From Collinsella sp944321445 (lineage in GTDB: Bacteria; Actinomycetota; Coriobacteriia; Coriobacteriales; Coriobacteriaceae): a stretch of DNA of 64,000 nucleotides. Below, one piece after another: positions 32,559-42,165 of this stretch (position 1 is its first letter; the number at the start of each line of letters is the position of its first letter). The translations under genes and the position numbers were made by a program. The stretch lies in NCBI RefSeq assembly GCF_030371825.1, contig NZ_JAUDDM010000006.1. The stretch is one strand, 5' to 3'. Below the pieces are notes generated by a model, which had not been told where the DNA came from, made no database searches, and saw only the letters and a list, made by a program, of their open reading frames with translations.

Positions 32559-34262
32559 ATGACAGCAACGCCGTGGGGATTCAGAGACATCCTTCCGGAA
32601 GAGGCGCAGGCGCGTGAGGACATCGCGCTCACGGTGCGCCAGTGCTTCAAGCAGCACGGATATCTCCCCATCGAAACGCCGCTGCTCGAGGACAAGGCGG
32701 CGCTCGAAGAGGGTGGCCGTCTGGCCGACACGCCCTTCAAGCTCTTCGACGACGACGGCCGCTTCCTCGTGGTGCGCCCCGACAACACGCTGCCCATCGT
32801 GCGTCTGGTGTCGACCCGCATGCGCGCCGACGACCTGCCGCTGCGCCTGCGCTACGAGGCGCCCGTCGTGCGCGCAGCCTCGCGCAACACCGGTGCGTCG
32901 CGCCAGTTCACGCAGCTGGGCTACGAGCTCATCGGCGTGGGCGGGGCGGAAGGCGACGCCGAGGTCGTCTCGCTCGCCATCGAGGCCGCTCGCGCGCTCG
33001 ACCTGCCCGCCTGGCGTGTCGTGTGCGGCAGCGTCCGCCCCTTCAAGGAGCTGCTCGCGCGCTGCGAAGACGCCAGTCTGGCCGCAGAGGTGATTGGCTT
33101 TGTGCACGAGAACAACTTCGTGGACCTCGACGCGCGCATGGCCCAGGCTGACATCGACGACGCGCTCAAGCGTGCAATTTGCGAGCTTCCGCGCCTCTGC
33201 GGCGGCCCGGAGGTCCTGGACGCGGCGGACGCGCTGCTCGCGGCGGCAGGCGTCGGTGCGGAGGCGACCTCCGAGCTCCGCGCCCTGTGCGCCGCGCTCG
33301 ACTTCGGCGAGGATGACCGCGACGCGCGCCTGTCCTTCGACTTCTCCATCATGAACTCGTTTGACTACTACACGGGCCTGGTGTTCAAGGTCTACGCGGC
33401 TGGCATGCCCGACTCCGTGGGTTCCGGCGGCCGCTACGACGCGGTGCTCGACGGCGCGTTCGCAAGCGCCCCGCACGTGCCGGCGGCGGGCCTCGCCTTC
33501 TCGCTCGAGCGCCTGGAAACCGCCCGTCCGTCAGCTGCGGAAGAAGCGCCTGCGGTCCGCTCGGCTGCCGGTGACTGCGCCGTCGCCCGCGCGGCGGAGG
33601 CGCCCCTGCGCATCGCCGTGCCCAAGGGTTCCCTCAACAAGGATGCCCTGCGCGTGCTGGAGGAAGCCGGCCTTGACGTGTCGGCGCTGCGCGACCCGGG
33701 CCGCCATCTCATCTTCCGCGCGCGTGACCTGCGCGAAGGCGCGGATGCAATCGGCGAGGTGGAATACATCATCGTGCGTCCCACCGACGCCCCGGCGTTC
33801 GTGGCCTGCGGCGGCGCGGACTGCGGCATCTGCGGGCGCGACTCGCTCATCGAGGCGGACCTCAACCTGCTGCAGTTGGTGGACCTCAAGTTCGGCGCCT
33901 GCCGCTTCATCGAGGCAGAACCCGCCTGGCGCGCCGGTGAGGCCGAGCGTGCCTACGCCCGGCGCGGAAGCCTGCGCGTGGCGACGAAGTACCCGCGCAT
34001 CGCAAGCGCTTGGTACCAGGCGCGCGGCGTGAATGCGGATATCGTTTCGCTTCACGGCAACATCGAGCTCGGGCCCATCGTGGGCATGACCGACCGCATC
34101 GTGGACATTACGGCCACGGGCACCACGCTGCGAGAAAACGACCTGGTCATCACCGGCGAGATCATGGAATGCGCCGCCCGCTTCTTCGTGAACCCGGGCC
34201 GCGCACGCCTCGACGCCCGCGTGCGCCGGCTCGCCGAGCGCCTTGCGGCCGTGGTGGGGTAG
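32559..34262 (+). CDS. hisG: HisZ-HisG fusion, ATP phosphoribosyltransferase
   Basis: One 567-residue protein holds both halves of the short-form ATP phosphoribosyltransferase, which makes phosphoribosyl-ATP, the first step of histidine synthesis. Residues 1 to about 325 are a HisRS-like HisZ regulatory domain (PWGFRDILPEEA, VRPDNTLPIVR, FDYYTGLVFKVY, GSGGRYD). An Ala-rich linker (about 325-350) joins the HisG-short catalytic domain (about 352-567: IAVPKGSLNKDALRVLEEAG, ATKYPRIASAWY, ITATGTTLREN). These are normally separate genes. No frameshift or stop interrupts the junction. ATG 32559 is preferred over GTG 32550 because AAGGACGG precedes it. Feedback control by histidine through the HisZ part is known for the family. 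Confidence 0.93.
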   Translation: MTATPWGFRDILPEEAQAREDIALTVRQCFKQHGYLPIETPLLEDKAALEEGGRLADTPFKLFDDDGRFLVVRPDNTLPIVRLVSTRMRADDLPLRLRYEAPVVRAASRNTGASRQFTQLGYELIGVGGAEGDAEVVSLAIEAARALDLPAWRVVCGSVRPFKELLARCEDASLAAEVIGFVHENNFVDLDARMAQADIDDALKRAICELPRLCGGPEVLDAADALLAAAGVGAEATSELRALCAALDFGEDDRDARLSFDFSIMNSFDYYTGLVFKVYAAGMPDSVGSGGRYDAVLDGAFASAPHVPAAGLAFSLERLETARPSAAEEAPAVRSAAGDCAVARAAEAPLRIAVPKGSLNKDALRVLEEAGLDVSALRDPGRHLIFRARDLREGADAIGEVEYIIVRPTDAPAFVACGGADCGICGRDSLIEADLNLLQLVDLKFGACRFIEAEPAWRAGEAERAYARRGSLRVATKYPRIASAWYQARGVNADIVSLHGNIELGPIVGMTDRIVDITATGTTLRENDLVITGEIMECAARFFVNPGRARLDARVRRLAERLAAVVG

Positions 34263-34379
34263 CGCCCGGCCGGCGGTCCGGCCGGCCCCGCAACCGGCGG
34301 CGCCCTACCCGTCCCAATGTTGCAAGCGCGTAACCGTTGCCGCGCAACAATACCGCTGCTTGTGGCGCTGACTTTATCG

Positions 34380-34434
34380 TGCTAAAGTACGAACCGTTGG
34401 ATACCCCGGGCGCGCAGCATCGCGTTGCGCGCCC
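34380..34434 (+). promoter_or_regulatory. hisD promoter and leader hairpin
   Basis: TTGTGG (34360-34365), 17 bp and TAAAGT (34383-34388, in TGCTAAAGTA) form a promoter. Twenty bases on, GGGCGCGCA (34408-34416) pairs with 34426-34434 and is followed by a pyrimidine-rich run TTCTCCTCTTT. It could act as an attenuator, but I saw no histidine-rich leader peptide and no T-box. Confidence 0.5.
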
Positions 34435-34490
34435 TTCTCCTCTTTATGCAAGCTTTTCGGGCGACGCCCCGGTAAGGGAGACGATGCGAT

Positions 34491-35903
34491 ATGAGAACCA
34501 TCACGCTGAAGCCAGGTGAGCTCCTGGACGCGTCCATGCTCACGCGCGAGGGCGTGCTGCCGGCAGACATCACGGCCGCGGCGCAGCAGATCATCGACAC
34601 GGTGCGCGCCGAGGGCGACGCCGCCGTGCGCCGCTATTGCCGCGAGTTCGACGGCGTTGAGCTCGAAAGCTTCCGCCTGCCGCAGGAGCAGATCGACGCC
34701 GCGCTCGAGGGCCTCGACCCCGCGTTCCTCGCGGCGCTCGAGAAGGCCGCAGCGCAGATCCGCGACTTCCACGAGCGCGAGGTCCAGCAGTCCTGGTTCA
34801 CCACGCGCGCCGACGGCACCATGCTCGGCGTCAAGGTGACCCCGGTGGCTGCAGCGGGCATCTACGTGCCCGGCGGCCGCGCGCAGTACCCTTCCACCGT
34901 CCTCATGAACGCCGTCCCCGCCAAGGTCGCGGGTGTCGAGCGCGTGGTCATGGTCACGCCTCCGCAGCGCGATGTCGCGCCGGGCGCGTGCCCCATCTCG
35001 CCCTACACGCTGGCGGCCGCCAAGGTGGGCGGCGTGGACGAGATCTACACCGTCGGCGGCGCCCAGGCCGTGGCGGCACTCGCCTACGGCACCGAGTCCA
35101 TCCCGCGCGTCGAGAAGATCACCGGTCCCGGCAACGCCTACGTCGCGGCGGCAAAGCGCCTGGTATCGGGCGATGTGGGCATCGATATGGTCGCCGGCCC
35201 CTCCGAGGTCTGCGTGCTCGCGGATGCCACGGCAAAGCCCGCCGTGGTCGCGGCCGACCTCATGGCCCAGGCCGAGCACGACCCGCTTGCCGCCTGCTAC
35301 CTCGTGACCTGCGACGCCGCGTTCGCGCAGGAGGTCGAGCGCGCGCTTTCCCTGCTGCTTCCCGCGAGCCCGCGCGAGGACATCACGCGCACCTCGCTCG
35401 ACGACCAGGGCACCATCGTGATCGCGCCCGACATGCCCACGGCTGTGGCGGCGGTGAACACCATCGCACCCGAGCACCTCGAGCTCCACTGCGCGGACGC
35501 CCTGGGCCTGCTGGGCACCATCCGCAACGCGGGCGCCATCTTCGTGGGCGCCTGGAGCTCCGAGCCCCTGGGCGATTATGTCGCCGGCCCCAACCACACG
35601 CTGCCCACGGGCGGCACGGCGATGTTCTCCAACCCGCTTTCGGTGGAGGATTTCGTCAAGAAGTCCTCGGTCATCTGCTACACCCCCGAGGGTCTTTTGG
35701 CCGACGCCCCGGCAACGCAGCGCTTGGCGCAGGCGGAAGGCCTGTGGGCGCACGCCCTTTCCGCGGCGCTCCGCCGGCGCGTGCTCGAATGCGGCGAGGG
35801 CGCCGTCGCAACGGACAGCCTGGCGCAGGCGGACCTCACTGCCATCGCCTGGCCCGGCGATGACGCCGCGACGGTGACGGGCGGTGCGAGGCAGGACGGC
35901 TAA
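34491..35903 (+). CDS. hisD: Histidinol dehydrogenase
   Basis: This 470-residue zinc- and NAD-dependent enzyme oxidises histidinol to histidine in two steps. Family motifs include GIYVPGGRAQYPSTVLM, GGAQAVAALAYGT, the signature region IDMVAGPSEV, LMAQAEHDP (active-site Glu-His) and the late PEHLELH. Length is slightly above the usual 430, the excess being a C-terminal Ala/Asp-rich tail. ATG 34491 follows AAGGGAG. It begins the main his operon; hisC follows after 90 bp. Confidence 0.97.
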   Translation: MRTITLKPGELLDASMLTREGVLPADITAAAQQIIDTVRAEGDAAVRRYCREFDGVELESFRLPQEQIDAALEGLDPAFLAALEKAAAQIRDFHEREVQQSWFTTRADGTMLGVKVTPVAAAGIYVPGGRAQYPSTVLMNAVPAKVAGVERVVMVTPPQRDVAPGACPISPYTLAAAKVGGVDEIYTVGGAQAVAALAYGTESIPRVEKITGPGNAYVAAAKRLVSGDVGIDMVAGPSEVCVLADATAKPAVVAADLMAQAEHDPLAACYLVTCDAAFAQEVERALSLLLPASPREDITRTSLDDQGTIVIAPDMPTAVAAVNTIAPEHLELHCADALGLLGTIRNAGAIFVGAWSSEPLGDYVAGPNHTLPTGGTAMFSNPLSVEDFVKKSSVICYTPEGLLADAPATQRLAQAEGLWAHALSAALRRRVLECGEGAVATDSLAQADLTAIAWPGDDAATVTGGARQDG

Positions 35904-35993
35904 CGTGCGGCGAAACACACCGTTTCAGTGAGAGAATGGAGGGTGGCATCGTCCCATCCGTCCGCACCCGCCGTCGCACAGAAGGGCACCATC

Positions 35994-37085
35994 ATGGCAG
36001 AGCTTTCCAAATACACGCGCGCAAAGGTCCAGCCGCATCTGACCGGCATCAAGCCGTATGATCCCAGCTTTACGCCTACGCGCATCAATCTCTCGGCCAA
36101 CGAGAACACCTATCCGCTGCCCAAAGGCGTGCGCGAGGCCGTGGACAAAGCGCTCGCGGCGACCCCGCTCAACCGCTATCCCGACCCCATGGCGAACGAT
36201 CTGCGCGACAAGCTCGCGGCGCTCCACGGCGTGGAGCGCGAGAATATTTGCGTTGGAAACGGCGGCGACGAGCTTCTCTTCAACTTTTTGTTGGCATTCG
36301 GCGGCGAAGGGCGTCGCATGCTCAACTTCCCGCCGAGCTTCTCGGAATATGAGTTCTTCGCCTCGCTCACCAAGACGAGCGTGCGCAACGTCCGCCGCGA
36401 CCGCAAGACGTTCGCCATCGACGAACGCGCCACGCTGGCCGCGGCCCCGCAGGCGAGCCTCGCCATCCTCACCTCGCCCAACAACCCCACGGGCGACGTC
36501 GCCGATCCGGCCTTCGTGGCACAGCTGTGCCGCCAGTGCGGCGGCCCCGTCATGGTCGACGAGGCCTACATCGAGTTCGCCGACCAGGGGAAGTCGATGC
36601 AAAGCCTGCTTTCCAGCTGCCCCAACCTGGTGATTCTGCACACGCTGTCGAAGGCGTTCGGCGCGGCGGGCATCCGCTGCGGCTATGTGATCGCGGCGCC
36701 GGACATCGTCGATGTCTTCGGGGCCGTGCGCCAGATCTATTCCGTCAACGTGCTCACGCAGGCGGCGGCGGGCGCTTTGGTGAGCGAGCGCGATGCCTTT
36801 GAGCCCGTGGTGGCCCAGATCCGCTCCGAGCGCGAGCGCCTGGCGCGCAAGCTTGAGGAGGACGAGCGCCTCACCGTGTGGCCCAGCCAGGGCAACTTCC
36901 TGCTCGTGCGCATGGACGAGGCGAGCACCATCCGCCAGCGCCTGCGCGACGAGTATTCCATCCTGGTGCGCGACTTCTCCGACGTGCCCAGCCTGAATGA
37001 TTGCCTGCGCATCACCGTGGGCACCCCGGAGGAAAACGATGAGCTGCTTGCGGCGCTTGCCGTATTGCTGGACGAGGAGGCGTAG
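35994..37085 (+). CDS. hisC: Histidinol-phosphate aminotransferase
   Basis: This 363-residue class I/II PLP aminotransferase converts imidazole-acetol phosphate to histidinol phosphate. The PLP lysine is Lys220 in HTLSKAFGAAG; other marks are LSANENTYPLP, SPNNPTGD and the substrate-binding RITVGT near the C-terminus. ATG 35994 follows AGAAGGG. It lies between hisD and hisB, with seven bases to hisB, so the three should be cotranscribed. No histidinol-phosphatase gene is present in the operon. Confidence 0.96.
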   Translation: MAELSKYTRAKVQPHLTGIKPYDPSFTPTRINLSANENTYPLPKGVREAVDKALAATPLNRYPDPMANDLRDKLAALHGVERENICVGNGGDELLFNFLLAFGGEGRRMLNFPPSFSEYEFFASLTKTSVRNVRRDRKTFAIDERATLAAAPQASLAILTSPNNPTGDVADPAFVAQLCRQCGGPVMVDEAYIEFADQGKSMQSLLSSCPNLVILHTLSKAFGAAGIRCGYVIAAPDIVDVFGAVRQIYSVNVLTQAAAGALVSERDAFEPVVAQIRSERERLARKLEEDERLTVWPSQGNFLLVRMDEASTIRQRLRDEYSILVRDFSDVPSLNDCLRITVGTPEENDELLAALAVLLDEEA

Positions 37086-37092
37086 AGGTCCC

Positions 37093-37680
37093 ATGGCACG
37101 CAAGGCCGAAGTGACCCGCACGACGGGCGAGACCGACATCACCGTGAAGCTCGAGCTCGACGGCTCGGGCGTCTGCGACATCGACACGGGCGTTCCGTTT
37201 TTCGACCACATGCTGAACGCCTTCGGGCGGCACGGCCTGTTCGACCTGACCGTGCGCGCCGTCGGCGACGTCGAGGTCGACGCGCACCATACGGTGGAGG
37301 ACACGGGCATCGTGCTGGGTCAGGCCTTTGCGGAGGCGCTGGGCGACAAGGCGGGCATCACGCGCTTTGCCGACTGCGCCATCCCCATGGACGAGACGCT
37401 GGTCATGGCGGCGGTCGACATCTCCGGCCGCGGGCAGGCCTACTGTGACCTGCCGCTACCCACCGAGCGCGTGGGCGTCTTCGACACCGAGCTCGCGGTC
37501 GAGTTCTTCTACGCCTTCGCGCGCGACGCGCGGCTCACCCTGCATGTGCGCGAGCTGGCGGGGGAGAACAGCCATCACATCATCGAGGCCGCGTTCAAGG
37601 CCGTGGGCCGCTGCATGCGCTACGCCTGCGAGTGCGACCCACGCGTGCAGGGCATCCCTTCCACAAAGGGCAGCCTCTAG
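37093..37680 (+). CDS. hisB: Imidazoleglycerol-phosphate dehydratase
   Basis: This 195-residue manganese enzyme dehydrates imidazole-glycerol phosphate. The metal-binding repeats are FFDHMLNAFGRHG, DAHHTVEDTG and ENSHHIIEAAFKA. It is the short monofunctional form without the phosphatase domain found in enterobacteria, so histidinol phosphatase must be encoded elsewhere. It starts seven bases after hisC. Confidence 0.97.
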   Translation: MARKAEVTRTTGETDITVKLELDGSGVCDIDTGVPFFDHMLNAFGRHGLFDLTVRAVGDVEVDAHHTVEDTGIVLGQAFAEALGDKAGITRFADCAIPMDETLVMAAVDISGRGQAYCDLPLPTERVGVFDTELAVEFFYAFARDARLTLHVRELAGENSHHIIEAAFKAVGRCMRYACECDPRVQGIPSTKGSL

Positions 37681-37802
37681 GCGCGTGGGCCGGACGGCGG
37701 TTGGGCTGAGCCCCACTGCCGCTGTGCCGGAAACGACGGTTTTGTACGAATACAACTGGGGCAGGGCAACCTGCCCCGCGTTGATATGGGGGAGGAAGTG
37801 GC

Positions 37803-38546
37803 ATGGCGACCATAGCCGTCATCGATTACCACAAGGGCAACCTGTCCAGTGTGGCGCGCGGTCTGGCGCGCGCGGGGGCGGAAGCGCTCGTGACCGACGA
37901 TTCGGAACAGATCCGCGCGGCGGACGGCGCGTTGATCCCGGGCGTCGGCTCGTTTTACGACGCAATCGCCTTCATGCACGAGTCGGGCCAGGATGCCGCC
38001 GTGCTGGACGCCATCGCCGCCGGCAAGCCGTTTTTGGGCATCTGCCTGGGCACGCAGCTGCTGTTCGACTGCGGGGACGAAGGCGTGCCGAACGACGTTG
38101 CGGCTGTTGCCGCTGCGACGGATGCCTGCGGGACGGGCTTGGAGCCGGGGACCGTGTTTACGCGCGAGGACGGTTCGCGCTGGGTGCGCGGCCTGGGCGT
38201 GCTGCGCGGCTCGTGCACGGTACTGCCCAGCCGCCGGCTCAAGGTGCCCCATGTGGGCTGGGACCAGCTGCATGTGACCGACGCCGGCCGCGCCTGCCCG
38301 CTGCTTGCCGATGTGGCCGAGGGCGCCAACGTGTACTACACGCACTCGTTTGCGGTCGATGACGATGCGGATCCGGCCGACGTTGCCGCCCGCACGCACT
38401 ACGGCAGGAGCTTCCCGGGCGTCGTCGCCCACGGCGGCGTCTTCGGCTGTCAGTTCCATCCCGAGAAATCCTCGGCACATGGGCACCAGATTCTCGAAAA
38501 CTTCGTGCGCATCGTGGACGCGCACGCCAAGGAGGTGCGCGCATGA
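37803..38546 (+). CDS. hisH: Imidazole glycerol phosphate synthase, glutaminase subunit
   Basis: This 247-residue class I glutamine amidotransferase supplies ammonia to HisF. The catalytic triad is Cys81 in GICLGTQLL, His219 and Glu221 in CQFHPEKS. It is about 45 residues longer than most HisH because of an insertion after the nucleophile elbow (about 88-125, Ala/Asp/Gly-rich) before KVPHVGWDQL. ATG 37803 follows GGGGGAGGAAG. The stop overlaps the hisA start (ATGA), giving translational coupling. A 122-bp gap separates it from hisB. Confidence 0.96.
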   Translation: MATIAVIDYHKGNLSSVARGLARAGAEALVTDDSEQIRAADGALIPGVGSFYDAIAFMHESGQDAAVLDAIAAGKPFLGICLGTQLLFDCGDEGVPNDVAAVAAATDACGTGLEPGTVFTREDGSRWVRGLGVLRGSCTVLPSRRLKVPHVGWDQLHVTDAGRACPLLADVAEGANVYYTHSFAVDDDADPADVAARTHYGRSFPGVVAHGGVFGCQFHPEKSSAHGHQILENFVRIVDAHAKEVRA

Positions 38547-39282
38547 TCGTTTTTCCCGCTATCGACCTCATCGCCGGCAAGGTCGTGCGCCTGGAGCGCG
38601 GCGACCGTTCCCGCATGAAGGTGTATTCCGACGACCCCGTCGCCCAGGCGCGTGCGTTTGTGGAGCAGGGCGCCACGTGGCTGCACGTGGTGGACCTGTC
38701 CGCCGCGCTTGAGGAGGACGAGGAGGCCCGCGCGGCCAACTCCGCCGCCATCAAGGCGATCTGCCAGGTCGAGGGCCTGTCGATCGACGTGGGCGGCGGC
38801 GTGCGCTCGCTCGCGCGCATCGACGAGCTCGCCGGGTACGGCGCCCGCCGCATCGCGCTGGGGACCGTGCTCGTGACCGAGCCCGGCTTCGCCGAGGTCG
38901 CGGCGCGCGGTTTCGGCAACCTGCTCGTGGCCGACGTTGCCGCGCGCGACGGCCAGGTGAAGATCAACGGCTGGCGCGACGGCATCGCGGCGAGCGTCGA
39001 GGACGTGGTGGGCCAGCTCACCGAACTCGGCTTCCGTCACCTGGTGTTCACCGACATCGCGCGCGACGGCATGCAGACCGGCATCGATGTCGATGCCTAC
39101 CGGCGCGTTGCCGCCTGCGCGGGCTTTCCCGTGGTGGCCTCGGGCGGCGTGTCGACGCTCGACGACATCCGTGCGCTCGCCGCGGCGGGCGACGACGTCA
39201 TCGAGGGCTGCATCATCGGCCGCGCGCTGTACGAGGGCAACTTCACCCTCGCCGAGGCGCTTTCCGCCGCGAAGGAGGCCAC

Positions 39283-39289
<7 letters not shown>
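38543..39289 (+). CDS. hisA: ProFAR isomerase
   Basis: This 248-residue TIM barrel isomerises the ribosylamino group of ProFAR to PRFAR. N-terminal catalytic Asp is in FPAIDLIAGKVVRL; the second half carries FTDIARDGMQTG and VASGGVSTLDD, with phosphate-binding loops GGGVRS and the late IIGRALYEG. It overlaps hisH by four bases and hisF by seven. Confidence 0.97.
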
Positions 39290-40065
<776 letters not shown>

Positions 40066-40100
40066 CGCGGCCAGTGTCCTCTCTGGGGACGGGGGTCGTA

Positions 40101-40131
40101 GGGGACATTTTGTCCCCATTGGGGACAGGGG
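40101..40131 (+). repeat. Small hairpin between hisF and hisI
   Basis: GGGGACA (40101-40107) pairs with TGTCCCC (40111-40117), followed by ATTGGGGACAGG, related to the GGGACAGGCAC repeat. Confidence 0.5.
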
Positions 40132-40167
40132 TTGGGGAGGCCAGGTTTGCTCTCGAAAGGATTGCAT

Positions 40168-40488
40168 ATGGATATCAACGAGCTCAAGTTCGACGCGCAC
40201 GGGCTCATCCCCTGCGTCGTTCAGCAATATGACTCCGGCGAGGTGCTCATGGTCGCGTGGATGAACGCCGAGTCCGTCCGCCTCACGCTCGAGACCGGCA
40301 CCACGTGGTTTTGGAGCCGCAGCCGCAAGGAGCTGTGGAACAAGGGCGCCACGAGCGGCAACATGCAGCAGCTGCGCGAACTGCGCGTCGACTGTGACGC
40401 AGACACGCTGCTCGCGCTGGTCGATTCCCCCGGCCCCGCCTGCCACACCGGCAACCGCACCTGCTTCTTCCGCACCCTGGGAAAATAG
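40168..40488 (+). CDS. hisI: Phosphoribosyl-AMP cyclohydrolase
   Basis: This 106-residue zinc/magnesium enzyme opens the adenine ring of PR-AMP. Marks are VLMVAWMNAESV, WSRSRKELWNKGATSGN, the Asp-rich DCDADTLL and the zinc-binding CHTGNRTCFF. ATG 40168 follows GAAAGG. The final residues and stop codon lie inside the repeat unit at 40478-40508 (TGGGAAAATAG supplies the last codons), so insertion of the repeat has defined the C-terminus. HisI and HisE are separate genes here. Confidence 0.96.
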   Translation: MDINELKFDAHGLIPCVVQQYDSGEVLMVAWMNAESVRLTLETGTTWFWSRSRKELWNKGATSGNMQQLRELRVDCDADTLLALVDSPGPACHTGNRTCFFRTLGK

Positions 40489-40508
40489 GGACAGGCACTT
40501 TTTTCCCA
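40478..40508 (+). repeat. Single GGGACAGGCAC repeat containing the hisI stop codon
   Basis: A 31-bp unit identical in plan to one arm of the hairpin at 32309-32374 fills the gap between hisI and hisE. The hisI TAG is within it, and the hisE ribosome site GAAAGGA follows directly. Confidence 0.9.
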
Positions 40509-40524
40509 CAGAAAGGATCGCATC

Positions 40525-40842
40525 ATGGGCGTTCGTACCGCTAACGTAACCGACGGCAATATCGGGGAGACCTTGACCGGGCTTGCTGCAGTCATTCACG
40601 GCCGCCGCGACGCGTCGCCCGAGCAGAGCTACACCGCAAAGCTCCTGCAGGGCGAAGCCGACAGCCTGCTCAAGAAGCTCGCCGAGGAGGCGAGCGAGGT
40701 CATCATGGCCTGCAAGGACGACGATCACGATCACATTCGCTACGAGGCGGCCGACCTCGTGTACCACCTTATGGTCACGCTCGAGCGCTACGGCATCACT
40801 ATCGAGGAGCTCGCCGGCGAGCTCGATGCGCGCCATCGGTAG
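40525..40842 (+). CDS. hisE: Phosphoribosyl-ATP pyrophosphatase
   Basis: This 105-residue all-alpha MazG-like NTP pyrophosphatase hydrolyses phosphoribosyl-ATP to PR-AMP. Marks are SYTAKLLQ, KKLAEEASEVIMA with metal-binding Glu residues, and YEAADLVYHLMV. ATG 40525 follows GAAAGGA. It closes the his operon; no clear terminator follows. Confidence 0.95.
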   Translation: MGVRTANVTDGNIGETLTGLAAVIHGRRDASPEQSYTAKLLQGEADSLLKKLAEEASEVIMACKDDDHDHIRYEAADLVYHLMVTLERYGITIEELAGELDARHR

Positions 40843-40975
40843 CGCGCCACTGCGTTGCACGACAGGTATGACCTGCGAAAACACGGGAAAAATCATCACC
40901 GTGCACGACAGACGAAGCGCCGCATTTTGGGCATACTCCAACTAGGAAATCACCGATTGGACGGAGGTGTTCACC

Positions 40976-41647
40976 ATGATGCCGCAGGGATTTGAATGGT
41001 TCATCGTCATCTGGATGTATCTGAGGAACCTCATCGGTCCCATCGTCGTGTTCGTCCTGGTCGCGGTCATCGCGGTTATGGCCTTCCGCATCAATGGCAG
41101 ACTTAAGCGCCTAGGCGATGCCGCCGCGGCGCAGACGGGTGCCGGCGGCCCGGCAAACACGTCGCCGAAACAAGCGGACGAAGCGAACGCCAAGCAAGCT
41201 AAGCTCCAGCGCGACCTGGAGCGCGCACGCCTGGAAGTCGACCTCGCCGACGCCGGTCTCACACGCCGCGAGCGCACCGTGCTTCTGGCTACCTGCGAGG
41301 GCATGACGCTCGCCGCGCTGGCCGACGACCTGGGCGTTTCGCGCTCCACGGTGGGTACCTACAGCACGCGCGCCTACGAGAAGCTGGGCGTTTCCACCCG
41401 TGAGGAGGCGCAGGCCTGGTTGAGTCGCCGTGCGTTCGCGCACGCCCTGGTCGACAAGGGCCTCACGGATGGCGAAGTCGAAGTCGCCCTGATGGCCGCC
41501 GACGGCGCCTCGACGGCGGATATCGCCCAGGCGCTAACCCTAAGCGAAGCGGCGATCAACAGCCGCCTGCAGCAGGCGTACGGCAAGCTCGGCATCCATT
41601 CGCGCGCCGATCTGGCCGGTTTGCGCGACGCGACCGTATCGCGCTGA
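40976..41647 (+). CDS. Membrane-anchored protein with two LuxR-type HTH domains
   Basis: This 223-residue protein has one N-terminal membrane helix (IGPIVVFVLVAVIAVMAF, about 20-40), an Ala/Lys-rich coiled-coil-like linker (about 45-85), then two LuxR/GerE-like HTH domains in tandem: LTRRERTVLLATCEGMTL to TREEAQAWL, and LTDGEVEVALMAADGAST to RADLAGL. There is no receiver or ligand domain. It should be a membrane-tethered DNA-binding protein. ATG 40976 follows GGAGGT. A CATACT -10 lies upstream near 40932. I know LuxR-HTH membrane proteins from Coriobacteriia (often with 12 TM), but not this short form. Confidence 0.8.
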   Translation: MMPQGFEWFIVIWMYLRNLIGPIVVFVLVAVIAVMAFRINGRLKRLGDAAAAQTGAGGPANTSPKQADEANAKQAKLQRDLERARLEVDLADAGLTRRERTVLLATCEGMTLAALADDLGVSRSTVGTYSTRAYEKLGVSTREEAQAWLSRRAFAHALVDKGLTDGEVEVALMAADGASTADIAQALTLSEAAINSRLQQAYGKLGIHSRADLAGLRDATVSR

Positions 41648-41698
41648 TGCCGACGGGGTAGGATGAGGGCAACGCGGCCACACCCAAAGGAGAAACCG

Positions 41699-42058
41699 AT
41701 GTCCGTTCTGTTCGTTGAATACCCCAAGTGCTCTACCTGCAAAAAGGCCAAGAAGTGGCTGGATGACCACGGCGTCGCCTACACGGATCGCCATATCGTG
41801 GAAGATAATCCCACGGCCGAAGAGCTGGCCGCCTGGCAGGAGAAATCCGGTCTGCCGGTGCGCCGCTTCTTCAACACCAGCGGCATGAAGTACCGCGAGC
41901 TCGGCGTGAAGGCCCAGCTCGACGCCGGCATGACAGATGTCGAGGCGTTCGATCTGCTCGCGACCGACGGCATGCTGGTGAAGCGTCCCATCGTGGTGAC
42001 CGACGATACCGTTCTCGTGGGGTTCCGCGAGGCAGCATGGGAAGAAACCCTGCTCTAG
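41699..42058 (+). CDS. ArsC/Spx-family thioredoxin-fold protein
   Basis: This 119-residue protein of the arsenate reductase family has the Spx-like CxxC motif (YPKCSTCKKAKKWL) near residues 8-21 and the family's C-terminal KRPIVV, with VGF after it. Members include YffB-like reductases, ArsC and Spx; the length (119) and CxxC fit the YffB/Spx type rather than true arsenate reductase. ATG 41699 follows AAAGGAGAAA. No arsenic genes are nearby, so arsenate reduction is doubtful. Confidence 0.88.
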   Translation: MSVLFVEYPKCSTCKKAKKWLDDHGVAYTDRHIVEDNPTAEELAAWQEKSGLPVRRFFNTSGMKYRELGVKAQLDAGMTDVEAFDLLATDGMLVKRPIVVTDDTVLVGFREAAWEETLL

Positions 42059-42108
42059 GCCCTCGGCTTTTTGCGCAAAGGCGCGCCGCCCCATTGCCCT
42101 TTGATACA

Positions 42109-42143
42109 AATCGCCCCGCACGCGCGATGCATGCGGGGCGATT
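42109..42143. terminator. Bidirectional terminator hairpin
   Basis: AATCGCCCCGCA (42109-42120) pairs with 42132-42143 between the convergent ArsC-like and DUF4190-like genes. T-runs on either side are weak. Confidence 0.7.
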
Positions 42144-42165
42144 GCGTTACATGTGGCTATACGTA

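Noticed and set aside
34389..34490. T-box or histidine leader peptide before hisD
   Set aside because: No T-box sequence and no histidine-rich short reading frame were seen; only a hairpin with a pyrimidine run.
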